Source: Manis javanica
Lineage: Eukaryota; Chordata; Mammalia; Pholidota; Manidae
DNA: 64,000 nucleotides
Direction: 5' to 3'
Assembly: GCF_040802235.1 (NCBI RefSeq)
Contig: NC_133174.1
Location: 80,374,647-80,438,646 of the forward strand
Part shown: one piece after another, positions 32,520 through 44,754 of the stretch
Layout: every line of letters starts with the position of its first letter
Position numbering within the stretch: the first letter of the stretch is position 1
Position numbers and translations under genes: made by a program
The notes under the pieces: generated by a model
Database searches by the model: none
What the model was told of the DNA's origin: nothing
Seen by the model: the letters and a program-made list of their open reading frames with translations, nothing else

Positions 32520-32670
32520 CCTATGTTTATATATTGATTCACATTTTACAAAGCAATAGCACAAGCTTTATCCTTTTTAGGTAGATAGAACAAGCAATAT
32601 CACCATTTATAGGTGAAACAACTGAAAAATCATAGAGTATAGGTAACATTATAAAGGTAATATACCTAAA
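32520..32670 (-). repeat. Possible MIR fragment
   Basis: 'atcaccatttataggtgaaacaactgaaaaatcatagagtataggtaac' resembles the inverted MIR core (fewer gaps in the 'cattttacagatgaggaaactgag' type segment). It is short and diverged. Confidence 0.4.
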
Positions 32671-32684
32671 AAACATCTGTGGTA

Positions 32685-33320
32685 GGGAGAATAATGGCCC
32701 TCTAAAGAAGTTCATGTGCTAATTCCGAAATCCTGCAGATGCATTAGGTTACAGAGCAAAGGGAAATTAAAGTTGCAGATGGAACTGAGATTGCTGATCA
32801 GCAGATTTTAAAATAGAACAATTATCCTGTATTATCCAGATGGACCCAATATAATTATAAGGGTTTTTAAAAGTGAAAGAGGGAGGCACAATATAGTCAG
32901 TATACTAAAAATCATATACTGAAGAATGGTGTATTTCATCTTAATTAAAATATTTCTGATTTTTTTAAATGATACATGAAAAATAAATGAAAAAGGGAAG
33001 CATAACAGTCAGAGAAGGCAATGTCTTCTGAGAAGGCAGCATTTCTGAAGGAGTGATGCCATGTGAGAAGGACTCAACCTACCATTGCTTGCTTTGAGAA
33101 CAGAAGAAAGGGTCATGAGCCAAGAAATGTGGGCAGCCTCTAGAAGCTGGAAAAGGCAAGGAAGTGGATTTCTCCTGGAACTTCTGGAAAGGAACACAAC
33201 TCTAGAAACACCTTGGCTTTAGTGAGATGCATTTTGGGCATCTAACATCCAAAACTGTAAGATAGTAAGTGCTTTAAACCAACAAGCTTGGAGTAATTTA
33301 TTATAGCAGAGATAGAAAAC
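32685..33320 (+). repeat. MaLR (MLT1-type) LTR with internal insertion
   Basis: Shows 'gagaataatggccctctaaag', 'gaaatcctgcagatgcattaggttacagagcaaagggaaatt', 'atcctgtattatccagatggacccaatataattataagg', 'cagcctctagaagctggaaaaggcaaggaagtgga' and 'catccaaaactgtaagatagtaagtgctttaaaccaacaagc', in MLT1 order. About 110 extra bases (32901-32991) sit between two similar copies of 'gggaggca...gtcag'. Confidence 0.75.
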
Positions 33321-33918
33321 AGTTTTTACACCACCTTCTCAGTAAAGCACATTTCTACTTTCCAGTATAAAAAACAGATTATTTCTTAAAACATTCAAAA
33401 TCAAAACATTAATGTTTATTTCATATTTTGCTTCATTTTCAGGTAACCTGAGTTTTATAAAATGGCAGCATATTTCTTCACAACCTTTACTTTGCTTAAA
33501 TTCTGTGTTTTCATAAGAATACAGAGCATTAAAGGAGAGTGCTACTTTGAAAAAACTTCAATTTGATGTTAAATCCTGATAACAAGGAATCCGAGTTTTC
33601 CTTGCAATAGTTGAACATAGGAAGTAGAAAATGTATTCATAAATCATATTTGGATACACATAAGCTTATATTTCCCTTTAAATACTTAATATACTCATAT
33701 TCTCTAAATATTGGGTATTAACCCATTCAAAACAAAATCACTTGTGGTAACTTGTTCAGAGGATTTGAAAATTCTCTTCATCTGAATGCACTTGATTATA
33801 TAATGAGGAAAAGTTACTCAAACAGGTATTGAAAGTGTTAGAATCCTTGTATTGAAATTTTTTAATTGTCAAAATAAAAAAGAAAGTAAAATACAACCTT
33901 TGGAAGACATTCATTATA
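33321..33918. other. AT-rich DNA, nothing recognised
   Basis: No coding or repeat signal was recognised up to the ERV-B LTR. Confidence 0.45.
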
Positions 33919-34179
33919 TGGATATAAGGAAACTCCTGGCCCCCTCCTCTTTCCTCTCACTCCTACAGGCTCCTCTTTTGCCCTGCTTGCTGCACATGCG
34001 GAAATGCCACGTACACGAAAGCAAAATAATATAAATTGCTCCCCTTGCTTGTGCTCAGGGCTCAGACCTTTGGAGATTACTCTCCTCTGAGCCCACCAGT
34101 GTAAAATAAACCTCCACCCACCAAGACCTCTGAGTTCCATTTGGTTCTGTCAGCGATCCAGTCCAGGTTTTCTGTAATA
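33919..34179 (+). repeat. ERV-B 5' LTR
   Basis: 261 bases from 'tggatataaggaaactcc' to 'gttttctgtaata'. It has an AATAAA signal in 'gtgtaaaataaacctcc' (near 34105) and a TATA-like 'aatataaatt' (near 34027). The 3' partner shows the intact inverted ends TGATAAGGAAA and TTTCCATAACA. Confidence 0.8.
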
Positions 34180-34200
34180 TGTCATTCCCTTACAGGGAAG
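34180..34200 (+). promoter_or_regulatory. Degraded primer binding site, perhaps tRNA-Glu
   Basis: TGTCATTCCCTTACAGGGAA follows the LTR directly. The core TTCCCTTACAGGGAA agrees at 13 of 15 positions with the complement of the tRNA-Glu 3' end as I recall it, with two extra bases near the start. The assignment is tentative. Confidence 0.4.
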
Positions 34201-34838
34201 CCCAACCACCCTGGCCCATTGTTGCCACTGGTTTGGGGCAATGGTGGGGCAGTGACGGAATGGGTGATTGCAAGGGAGAAGGTGTGCCCTGCCTGATCTT
34301 TCAGCAGTCTCCCACCTGGTAGCCCCAAGTGAGCCCTGCTCTGCTTTTCCCGCTGGACACAAGGAGGCTTGGCTGGTGAGGACCTGGTTCTGATGTCAGA
34401 TAACGGTAAGGCCCCAGGGCCCCTGACCCAGCCAGTTCCTGCCCATTGGAGTGGAAGAGGAACCTGATCACCTTCTGGAGACTTCTTAGGAGTCTCACAG
34501 GTAGGGATTCTCAGGAAGGGAATGTTTAAAATCTTGTCTGAGTGTGTGAGTGAGTGTTCAGGGCAGCTGAAGCCATTCAGTCTGCACTGAATCTATGATT
34601 ACACAGCCTTCACTATGGAATCTGAGTGGGCACTTCACCACATTCATGATTGGCCACCCTGATATAATGGTGACAGCTTTGGCTGACCTGGCCCAGGATT
34701 TATAATGGGTGCACCTTAGCCAAGGCTGACCAAATTCTCCACAAGGAGAGTGAACAGACAGGCATCTGACCAGTCTCCTCTCTGAAGGGTGCACCCCCTC
34801 CCTCGTCTGTTGTCATCGCACCATTACACAGACACGTC

Positions 34839-36420
34839 ATGGGGTCAGGACACAGCAAACTCACAGTTCTCAACACCATGATCAAAAATTTCAGGAAGAG
34901 ATTTTTGGGAGACTACAGAGTAAAATTAACCCCCAGCAGGCTGAAAACCCTGTGTGAAACTGAATGGCCCACCTTTAGTACATGGTGGCCTCCAGAAGGG
35001 ACCCTAGATATTCCAAAAGTCTGTTGAGTCTGGTGGGTCATCACTTGAGATCCTCGTCATCCTGATCAGTTCCGATATATTGACTCCTCATTAGGAGCTG
35101 CCCCGACCCTTTCCCCCTTGGGGATCCTAGTCCTCTCAATAAAGCAGCCCACAAAAGACCAACAGAAGCCTGAACCCCTGAAAATTCTTGCTGGTGATCC
35201 AGAGAAAGAACCAATATTGCCCCTGTCTTAAGCACTCCCAAGGCCATCAGCATCCAGCCCCCCAATGCTGCACACCCCACTGCCGCTGGCCTCCCTGTCA
35301 CCTCCAGAACTGATGGACCCACTATCCCCTGAACCAGCAGCCAGACTGCACCCTCGATTGGGTGCAGGCGCCCTTCAGATTCAAGTATGAGAGATGTGGG
35401 AGCCTGAGAGGTGGAATGAAGATGGGACCACCCAGCCAGGCCAGTCCATGCTTTACTACCAACCCTTCTCCATGACTGACCTCCTCAATTGTAAACATAA
35501 CACTCCGTCATACTCAGAGAAGCCACAAGCCCTGGTTGATCTCAAGGAATCCCTCTTCCAAACACATTGACCAATGTGCAAAGACTGCCCATAGCTTCTC
35601 TGCACCCTGTTCAACACGGAGGAGAGGAGGCAGATTATAAAAGGGGCATGCCAATACCTGGAAGAGCACACACCAGCTGGGGTCCTTGATTCAGGTGCAT
35701 GGGCTGAAATTTCTGTCCCCAAGGAATGCCCCAAGTGGGACTTCCCCACCTCTGAGGGACCGCACCAGACCTGCTGATATCAGGACACCCTTCTCCAGGG
35801 GATCAGAGACAGGTACAAAAAGCCTATGAACATGACCAAAGTTTCTTCAGTCACTTGACAACTAGGAGAATGTCCTGTGGCCTATTATGAAATGCTGTGT
35901 GAAGCTTATTGCATCTATACCCCTTCTGACCCTGAGGCAGAAGAAAACCAACAGATGGTCAACACCTCATTCATAGCTCAAGCTGCCCCAGACATCATAC
36001 AAAAGCTCCAAAAACTTGAAGGCTTTGCTGGGATGAATACCACTCAACTGATTGCAATTGCCAACAAAATATATCTAAACAGAGAAGTTCAGGCTGACAG
36101 AGAGGATGAAAGAAAAATGAAAAAAAAAAAAGACCAGCCTCCTGGCAGTTGCCCTAAAGGAAAGAGATGACCAAAAGGCAGAGAAAAGCCAACTCCCAAG
36201 AGGGGGGAAGCCTAGAATCCCCCTAGCCAGGGACCAGTGTGCTTACTGTAAAGAGAAGAGGCATTAGAAGAACAAATGCCCCAACTGAGGCAAAGCCCAG
36301 AAGCCCAGTCACTACTGGGGGGAGCCTCACAGGGAAAGCCTCATTGACCTGGCAGGAACAGGCTCAGATTGACAAGGACCTGGTTCTCTTAATCTTGGCC
36401 CCCATGAGTCCACAGTCAAA
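34839..36420 (+). pseudogene. gag: ERV-B gag (matrix, capsid, nucleocapsid), broken
   Basis: ATG at 34839 begins M-G-S-G-H-S, keeping the myristoylation glycine, followed by matrix blocks L-T-P-S-R-L-K-T-L-C-E and W-P-T-F-S-T-W-W-P-P-E-G. A TGA ends this frame after 62 codons. Capsid lies at about 35440-36120 in shifting frames; 35877-36170 holds L-C-E-A-Y and L-E-G-F-A-G-M-N with a basic tail. A single nucleocapsid zinc knuckle (C-X2-C-X4-H) starts at 36240 and is cut by TAG. Gag would build the virion core; this copy cannot. Confidence 0.88.
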
Positions 36421-36640
36421 ATGAAAGTGGGGCCAAAACATTACTTTTATGGTTGACACAGGGGCAGAACATTCTGTGGTCATCCTCCCTGTAGCCCCTC
36501 TCAGTAAAAGGACTGCAACTATTCTTGAAGCCACTAAGACAAAAGCAGTCCAGCAACAGCTTTGCCAAGCTCTTCAATGTGAACTTGGGGGTCACAAGGT
36601 CTGACATGAGTTTCTCTATCTGCCCAAGTGCCGCATTCCC
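36420..36640 (+). pseudogene. pro: ERV-B protease remnant
   Basis: The aspartic-protease active site appears as F-M-V-D-T-G-A-E-H-S-V-V, with D-T-G-A at 36455-36466. The flap and C-terminal helix are not clear, and stops follow. In gammaretroviruses protease is made by read-through from gag, which fits its place here. Confidence 0.75.
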
Positions 36641-37860
36641 CTCCTGAGCTGAGATATACTCTCAAGGCTTAAAACACCAATAACTTCTGAACCAACTAGA
36701 AGCACCAGCCTCAAACTTAACCCAGGTCAAGAAAAGCCAGGGTCCTTCATACTGGCAATAATCACACCCAAGGAAGAGGAATGGAGGCTATTCTGTGTCC
36801 AGGCTCCCTCAAGTAGCCCACCTGAATTCAGAGCTGCCTTCCCCTAGGTATGGGCTGAAGGCAACCCACCTGGACTTGCCCATAACAGAGCCTCTGCCGT
36901 TGTAGTTGACTCCAGTGGTCTAGCCACAGAGACAGTGGAAGTACCCCATTTCACAAGAGGCTAGGGCAGGCATCCAAGAACACCTGACCAGATTCAAAGA
37001 AGCAGGCATTCTTGTCGAGTGCCAATTGCCCTGGAACACCCTGCTTCTACCAATCAAGAAGCCAGGAGGAAGGTACCGACCAGTATAAGACCTGAGAGCC
37101 ATCAGCAAAGTGACTGTTTTCCTGCACCCAGTAGTCCCAAACCCATATACCCTCCTCAGCCAGATCCTGGGGTCTGCCAAATGATTCACTTGCGTAGACT
37201 TAAAGGATGCCTTTTCTGCCTCTGGCTGGCCCCCCAGAGCCAGACCTTGTTTGCTTTCAATTGGACTGAACTGGATACAGGGCGGCAAATGCAGTTAACA
37301 TAGACACAGCTTCCACAGCTTTCAAGAACTTACCCACACTCTTTGGAGAAGCATTGGCTGCAGACTTGGCAGCTTTCCAAGAACCAAGCACTGTGCTCTC
37401 CTTCAGTAAGTAGATGATCTCCTCCCTGCAAGTGACACCCAAGAGAACTGTACAGAGGGCACGAAGGCCCTACTGCAAATCCTGTCAGACTCGGGATACT
37501 GAGTCTTATGGAAAAAGGCACAAATCTGCCAGCAACAAGCCTGGTGTACTTAGGCTTCCTCCTCAGCCAGGGAAGGAGGACACTAGAGCCAGAGAGGAAA
37601 AGAGTCATTACCTCCTTACCCCAGCCCCAGACAAAGAAGGGCCTACGAGAATTCCTGGGGGATGCAGGGTTCTGCTGAATCTGGATTCCTGGATTCTCAG
37701 CAATGGCAAGACCCCTCTACAGCCTCCTAGGGGGACAAGACCAAGAGTCCTCTGTCTGTACAGAAGAAGCAAAAGCTGCCTTCCTGGAAATAAAGGCTGC
37801 TTTAGGGCAGGTACCAGCCCTAGGCCTGCCAGATACAGAAAAGCCCTTTAATCTCTGTAC
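36640..37860 (+). pseudogene. pol: ERV-B reverse transcriptase remnant
   Basis: RT copies the viral RNA. Blocks include [12 protein letters not shown] (near 37008) and K-P-G-G-R-Y-R-P-V followed by a stop. The catalytic box near 37407 reads stop-V-D-D, so the tyrosine codon of Y-V-D-D has become TAA. Thumb and connection sequence continues to about 37860 with several frame changes. Confidence 0.8.
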
Positions 37861-38189
37861 ATGAAAAGGAAAAGGTGGCCTTCAGGGTTCTCATGCAAAC
37901 TGTTGACCCCTGGCAGTGTCTGGTTGCATACCTGTAGAGAGTGGACCCAGTTGTGGCAGTGTGGCCACCATGCCTCAGAGCACTGGCAGCCAGTTCTACT
38001 CATTAAAGAGGCAGACAAACTTACCCTGTGACAGGAACTGAATGTCAATGTTCCCCATGCTGTTGTGTCCCTCATGAACACACAGGGGCACCACTTCCTC
38101 TGCAACTCTTAGCTAGTGCAATACCAAGGGCTCCTCTGTGAAAAGCCATGGGTCACTCTTGGAACAGTATGGACACTGAATCCAGCAAC

Positions 38190-38730
38190 ACCTCCCACTG
38201 AAGAGGGAAAACCAGATCATGACTGCTCTGAAGTAACTGATGAAATTTATGCAAGTCATCCAGATTTGCAGGATCAATTAATACAAAATCCAGAACTCAC
38301 ACTGTTCAGTGACAGCAGCAGTTACCTACAAGAGGGTATCGGACAGCAGGTTATGTAGTAACTACTGCCACTGAGGTCTTAGAAGCAAAAGCCCTGCCTA
38401 CCAGATGGTCAGCACAACGGGTTAAACTGCATGCCTTGATTCGAGCCTTCACCATCAGTGAGAGCAAGCGAACCAACATTTACACAAACTCCTGATATGC
38501 CTTTAACACTGTACACATATATAGGGCAATCTACAAGGAAAGAGGTCTCCTCACTGCAGCAGGAGAAGCAATCAACAACAAGGAAGAAATACTAAAACTC
38601 CTCGAGGCTGTCTGGCTCTGAAAAGAAGTAGCAATTCTGCATTGCAAAGGACACCAAAAGGGAAATGACCCTATAACACTGGGGAATTGGCTGGCAGGTG
38701 AAGCAGCTAATGCAGCAGCCAGTAAGGAGA
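38190..38730 (+). pseudogene. pol: ERV-B RNase H remnant
   Basis: L-F-S-D-S-S-S-Y (from 38302) holds the first catalytic aspartate. Near 38637 H-C-K-G-H-Q-K-G-N-D-P carries the conserved His-Asp end of the domain. Frames are interrupted, including a TGA before K-E-V-A-I. Confidence 0.75.
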
Positions 38731-38749
38731 CAGGAAAAGCTCCTTCCCT

Positions 38750-39930
38750 CACTATGGCCCTAACACCCCCAGTGGAGGCCCCTCCACCCAAGTACACTGA
38801 AAAGGAGAAGGACTGGGCCATGGCTGAAGGAGTCACCCTACCTGAAAAAGGGTGGTGGATGCTGCCTGACAGATGCATCTTAGTCCCAACTGCAACTGGA
38901 AGGCATTTAGTCAGCGAATACCATCAGTTCAGCCGCCTAGGAAAAGCACTGAAGCCCTCCTCAAAAAGCAATACTACATCAGCCAGTTGCCAGCATTATG
39001 CCAAGCAATAAGTGAGCAGTGCATGACTTGCCCCATCAATAACACTCGATCTGCACTGTGACCCCCAACCAGGTGTCCAAAGGGCAGGAGTTGCCCCCTT
39101 TGAAGACTTTGAGTTAGACTTCACAGATGTCCAGCCAAGCAGAGGACTCAGATACCTCCTAGTGACACTGTGTACATACCCTGGGTGGGTCAAAGCCCTC
39201 CCAACCAGGACAGAATGAAGCTGGGAGGTAGCCAAAGTCCCCCTGAGAGAAATTGTACCCCAGTTTGGTCTACCATCTATAATTCACAGTGACAATGAAC
39301 CTGCATTTGTAGCAGATGGAGTACAGATTTTAACTAAATCTCTCAACATTATCCGGAAACTCCACACTGCATACAGGCCACAGAGTTCAGGGAAAGTGGA
39401 GTGAGTAATTGCACCCTCAAGGAAACCATAGCTAAGTTCTGCCAAGAAACTGGCCTCCTGTGGCTGGATCTACTGCCCCTGGCCCCCTGCATGCTCACTG
39501 CACACCTGGGACTCAGGCTTCTCCCATTTTTAATTAATGTATGGACACCTCCACCCCCATGTCTGGAAACTTTCCCAGGGAACCTACACCAGATAGGAGA
39601 TAAGGGAGCAAGAGAACAGCTCCAAGCCTTAGGAGCCACCCTAAATAAGCTACAACAATACACCATAGAAAGAGCCCCATTCTCCTTAGGGACCCCAGTA
39701 TACTCCTTACAGGTTTGGGACTCAGGCTGGGTCAAAGATTAGAAGAGGGACCCCCTCCAACCTCAGTGGACGGGCTCCCACATTGCTGTTCTAACTACTC
39801 CTACTGCCCTCAAAGTTGCAGGCATCACTCTGTGGGTCCATCATTCCAGAGTGAAAAAGGCCCATAATCTAGATGAAGAAATACATCAGAGGAAGGCTCA
39901 GCCAGACCTCCAGAATCCTCTCCACCTCCG
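38750..39930 (+). pseudogene. pol: ERV-B integrase remnant
   Basis: N-terminal zinc-binding residues are only partly visible (38900-39050, with C-M-T-C-P). The core has D-F-T-D-V-Q (near 39117) and I-H-S-D-N-E-P-A-F (near 39284), the first two catalytic aspartates. The third acidic residue was not located with confidence. The C-terminal part ends W-V-H-H-S-R-V-K-K-A-H (near 39835). The DDE integrase would join viral DNA to the host genome. Confidence 0.8.
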
Positions 39931-40386
39931 TATCTGACAATAACCCTCTGACTAATGAACAACTGCTTGCCGTGCATCCTGGCCCTCGCCGGAGTGGGAT
40001 CTCTTATCCGGGGCACTGTACTCTCTGCTGCTGCACCCTCTGACTGGTCTGTCCCTCAAAAAGTTGCCCTTTCTAATGTCTATTGGGTAATCGTAGGTTG
40101 TTTTGCTGTGCTTACCTGTTTCTTCTAACTAAATTCAAGCTTAAGCCTGCATCTCCCCAGTACCACATCATAATGTTACTTCTATACTGATTTGGACCTT
40201 GCCTAACTACCCAAACCAGATCAGAATGGAGAACCCCTAATCTATACAACTTTACACTGTCCTCAGGGGAAAAGCCCTAGCTCCTAGTGGTTGGAAGTAA
40301 GAATACAAGCCATTATGACCCTATCATAAACCAAGATGATGATGTCCCCTAAAATGAAGTGTTTAAAGGGGCATCAGAGAGGGGAG
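39931..40386 (+). other. ERV-B region after pol, env lost
   Basis: About 450 bases with stops in all frames. I find no surface subunit, fusion peptide or CX6CC motif, so env is deleted or unrecognisable. It ends 'catcagagaggggag', the likely polypurine tract directly before the 3' LTR. Confidence 0.6.
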
Positions 40387-40711
40387 TGATAAGGAAACTC
40401 CCAGCCCCCTCCCCTTTTCTCTTACTCCTCCAGGCTCCTCTTTCCCTGACAAGGTCAGTAGGAAACTCCCAGCTCCTTCTTCCCTCTCACTCCTCCAGGC
40501 TCCTCTTTTGCCCTGCTTGGTGTGTACACTTAAATGCCACATATATGAAAGCAAAATAGTATAAATTGCTTCCCTTGCTTGTGCTCCAGGCCCAGACCTT
40601 TGGAGATTACTCTCCTCTGAGCCTACTAGTGTGAAATAAACCTCCACCCACCAAGACCTCTGAGCGCTGCTTGGTTCTTCTGTCAGTATCCAGTCCAGGT
40701 TTTCCATAACA
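40387..40711 (+). repeat. ERV-B 3' LTR with duplicated U3 segment
   Basis: 325 bases from TGATAAGGAAACTCC to TTTTCCATAACA; the ends are inverted repeats. A segment of about 60 bases ('aggaaactcccag...ctcctccaggctcctctt') occurs twice in tandem (about 40391 and 40450), which explains the extra length over the 5' LTR. AATAAA is at about 40635. Confidence 0.85.
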
Positions 40712-43700
40712 GATATAATAACAGAACTGTGTTAAAACCTAGTGAAGGTAGTATAGGGTTCATGAGATGTCACTGTTTTTGTGTAATGTTTTTGGAACAA
40801 TTATAGTTGTTTATTTAGTTGCTATTAATATTGACTAATTATTGTAATCACTTGTTGTTCAGCAACTTCCTAATTAAAGATGTCTTCTAGATATAATAGT
40901 AAACCAATAATTGTGCTTTAGTTTCTAATTTCCACATGGTTAATATTTTCATGTTATTTAGTGGAAGGATGAAAGTAATGACAATAATTACAGAGCATTT
41001 GGTCTTAATGCTATAAACAGTTACAATTTTCATGATGTGATTTATCTAAAATTGTCCTCAGATAACAGGCAAAATTCACAGCATCATACTTCAACACTAT
41101 TGCTAGATTAACTATAACAGGGTTCAAATGATCTCTATGGTGTAATACAATCAAATCTCTATACAGTTATCAAAAAGATGTATTTGCTAAGAAACCAGGA
41201 ATTTCATGGTGTAGCTCCTCAGAGAACTATTTTTATGAACTCAATTTTACTAAGAATAAATATACCTGTTGGTAGAAAATTCATATGTGAGATTGGTGAT
41301 CAAACATAGTCAAATATTTGATTTATAAAATAATTCATCATTGAGTTGAATTTTGTTAATAATTATCAGCACATGAGTAGGTATTAGATTGATTCATTTA
41401 ACTTTAATAAAACAATAGTAGCAAAAGTACCAAATGCCAATAATCAATGCATATACCAGTCTTTGAAGCTAAGAGGGTTATAATACAACTTCCAGAAGTT
41501 TAATTGTGCATAAAAGTGCCTCATGAACCTGGGTGCCAAAAGTCAAGAAATCACTGTATTAAATTCATACACAGAAAGGGGGTTAACAATTTTCTAAGTC
41601 TTGGAAAGAATCAATATTATTCTTATAGACCCGTTTAATCTTAACATAGTCAATTGACTGTTGCCTTCTTGTAATCTGTCTGCTATCAACCAGAAAGTTT
41701 AAGTAGGCAATCTAAATGTGGAATTATATGGTACAGATTGAGCCATAATTTTCAGAAATAGAGACAAGGTGATGAGAGACAGTGTGTGCTCTACCTATAA
41801 CAGGAAAGACAGACTAAAAACGATGGAGTTACAATATAATGTACATTTATTGTGTATGTATGTATGTGTTAATCATTTACAAAGAGTATCTCCAATTCTG
41901 ATGCCCTTTCTAAAAACAAAGAAAATAAAATCTCTGTAAGACAGAATAATTTTCAAATGAAAAAACAAAATATCAGAAAATGTGACTATATTCTCCATGG
42001 TCACAAGTCCAGGTAATGATATATTTAGGATTTGGTCATTCTGCTTCCAAAGCTTGTCTTTTGCCATTTGGGAATATACACTAGAATGGATAATCTTAAA
42101 ACAAATACAAAATGATCCTATTTTTCTAGAGAAAGAGCACTAGAATGGGACTGAAAAATATATTTTCCGTGACTATAGATTCCATTTTAGAGACACTGTA
42201 AATTGTTGAAGCATCTCACAAGAAATAATGTAAAAAGTAAAGGATCTCATGTTTATCTACCTGTGCAAGTTAAGCATTTTGTTCAGATTTAGTTGACATA
42301 GCCTTTAAGACCTACCAGAGTAGACCATTTAGTCTTCATAACATAGAATCAGCGATTACTCCAATACGTAACCTCAGATGACTCTTTGAATTGCCAATAG
42401 AGTAGGAAAAATTAGGCAAAAAATTTCATAGACTAATCTATAGACAATATTTCTTAAACATTAACAAGACTGATAAATTGAGTGGAATGTTGGAAATATA
42501 AAGTGCCCTATCCATAAATGATACTTCCCTGGGGACATAATAAGACTTTACTTGAAAAAAGCATTTACAATATTAAAAACTGTGTAAAAATAGCTACCAA
42601 TAATTTGCTATATTGGTACTTTTTCAAAAGAAAATTAAAGTAATCATTTAGATACTTCATGACATATTCATGACAATTTATTTGTACTTTTAACCTTCTC
42701 AGCTAAGTTTTATGTTTCTCATCTGTTGCCATGAAAGACTGGTAAATATTAGCATAAATGTCTCTACTTATTTTGTATCATCTTGCCAAATAATTATATA
42801 TCAAGAATATTTGTTTTATGAAGAAATTATAAACTTTTTGAATTTTACTATAAAAAATTTTTAACTCACATCCTTAAGAACAAGCCTTTCATAATTCTTA
42901 GTTGAACAGGTACAAATTTTAAAAAAAGGTGTATCAATAAAAAATGATGACCTACAATTGCAAGCATAGTCTCCTAGGTGAATTAATGATATGGTGATAT
43001 TTATTATAGTAACAATTAATAAAATAATTGCAATTAAAAGATTATGAAAATAAAATACGAAATAGAATAAGTATATGTTATTAGAAACAACTAAAACGCC
43101 TTTTTACCTACCAAGAAATAGCTAAAAACTTAATGAATATTTCAGTCTCTCTTCTTAGTAGGGCTCTGATATATTTAGATGTAAATAGAGAACACTAAAA
43201 GTGGATGTTGTTAAGAGCATTGAACATGTGCTGTTAGAAAGTAACTATGAATATCATTGTCATTTCTCATGGGACTTTGTATGAATTTATATATTGTTTT
43301 TGCACAATATTTTTTCTATGAAAGGCCACTTGATAAACATTAATTCATATATATTTCAAATTAGTATCAAACTCACATAAAGCATCTTAGCTATGTATAG
43401 ACAAATGACATAAGGTCAGAATTCAGAATTATAAAAATACGGAAGTATTTTTATGTGACTCTAATGTTCATCAAACCTCTTCCATTAGGGGAAAAATACA
43501 TATAAGTTTCTAGGACATCTCACTCCCTTTTCTCCGTGAAAACTGTCAAATGGTGCAAATCTACATGTACCTAGAGTGTATGTGCATAGACCATGTGTTT
43601 CTTTCCATAACAAAACTATTCTAATATAACTCAATATGATTTATTTTTCAACAAGAACTCAAAATTTTCAGTATAATGCTTTTTCGTTCACTCTCACAAT

Positions 43701-44110
43701 AATAAACTTCATGTAGTTTTGAAAATAAGGTGGTCATCCTAAATCTCCAGCTGATAGAAAATAGAACTGGATGTACTTTAGTAAGCCAGTTTCACAATTC
43801 TTATCCCTAGCTGCATTCTTATCCCTATGCTCTTTGAGATATAGGGAAGTGATTTTAATAGGTATTAGATTTTTCTTCCATATTTTTTTTCTGAAAGTAT
43901 TTGTTCATCAAGATAGATGTGCTCATTAAAAGACAAAGATAAATTAAAATGATCTGTATCAAAAGCAATAAAGCTATAAATGCAATAGAAAGAACAAAAT
44001 ATTGACTGGGATTATTCCGTTGGTAATTATAAGAAAAGTAATAGGATCAGTTATCTTCTTTTGTGTATTTCCAAAACTAAGCTTGATGAATTCACAATGT
44101 CTTCTTCAAA
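40712..44110. other. 3.4 kb AT-rich DNA, nothing recognised
   Basis: No gene, LTR or L1 signal was recognised. The longest frames are about 65 codons and look random. It is probably unique intergenic DNA or repeats too old to see by eye. Confidence 0.45.
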
Positions 44111-44114
44111 GTTA

Positions 44115-44180
44115 AGTGCTTCAAGTTCCCAGCATACAGCATAATGTCTAGTATGTAGAAGTTGCTCAATAAATGGTAAT
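44115..44180 (+). repeat. MIR-like 3' end
   Basis: 'cagcataatgtctagtatgtagaagttgctcaataaatggtaa' resembles the conserved MIR 3' domain. Confidence 0.45.
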
Positions 44181-44194
44181 TGTGTGTGTAGGGG

Positions 44195-44535
44195 AAATTT
44201 TACCTTTACCTTCTTAGGGTTATTTTTTGGGAGAATGCTGGTTTAGGAGTTAAATCGACATGAAATTAATAGGCAAAAGCATACAAATTTACTTAATGCA
44301 AGTTTTATGTGACACAGGAGGCTTCACAAGGAATGAAGATGCAAAGAAATGGCAAAATCAACATGCTTTTATATTAGATTGAACAAAGAGAAGCAATGGT
44401 GAAAAAGTAACTAAACTGTATGGGAAGACTAAAGGAAGCAAATTACTTTAATACATCTGTTTGTGTAGAATTCTCTCAGTCTCAACTTGTTCTTGATTAT
44501 AAGGGTGTTACTTTCCTTATGATATAGGGAGGACC
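44195..44535 (-). repeat. Possible LTR-type repeat, unclassified
   Basis: 'ttaccttcttagggttattttttgggagaatgctggtttaggagttaaat' and 'gcaagttttatgtgacacaggaggcttcacaaggaatgaagatgcaaagaaatggc' look familiar as a dispersed mammalian LTR in minus orientation. I cannot name the family with confidence. Confidence 0.3.
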
Positions 44536-44539
44536 TCTT

Positions 44540-44754
44540 TCTTTTCTTACAGAAGTATAGTTGATATACAATATTATCTTGGATTCAGGTGTGCAGCATA
44601 GTGATTCAACAGTTTTATACATTACAAAAGGCTTACCACCATAAGTGTAGTTACCATCACCATACAAAGATAGTACATTATGATTGACTATACTCCGTAC
44701 ATTGCAATTTTCATCCCCATGACTTATTTTATATTTGAAAGTTTGTACCTTTTT
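44540..44754 (-). mobile_element. L1 3' end (-), left part, split by ERV-C
   Basis: 'agaagtatagttgatatacaatattatcttggattcaggtgtgcagcatagtgattcaac' is the inverted 3' UTR of an L1. It stops in 'gtacctttttg', and the matching continuation ('ctttttattgccttcacctatttcaccc') is at 51662-51800, across the provirus. Positions 44749-44754 (CTTTTT) equal 51662-51667, a 6-bp target duplication. Confidence 0.85.

Larger units (their letters stand above)
33919..40711 (+). mobile_element. ERV-B: decayed class I (gamma-type) provirus
   Basis: LTR, degraded PBS, gag, protease, RT, RNase H, integrase, and LTR, in standard gammaretroviral order. Env is essentially absent: only about 400 unassigned bases separate the integrase end from the 3' LTR. 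Every gene has several stops and frameshifts, and the 5' and 3' LTRs differ clearly, so this insertion is older than ERV-A and ERV-C. No clean target duplication was seen. It shares no filler with them. Confidence 0.9.
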
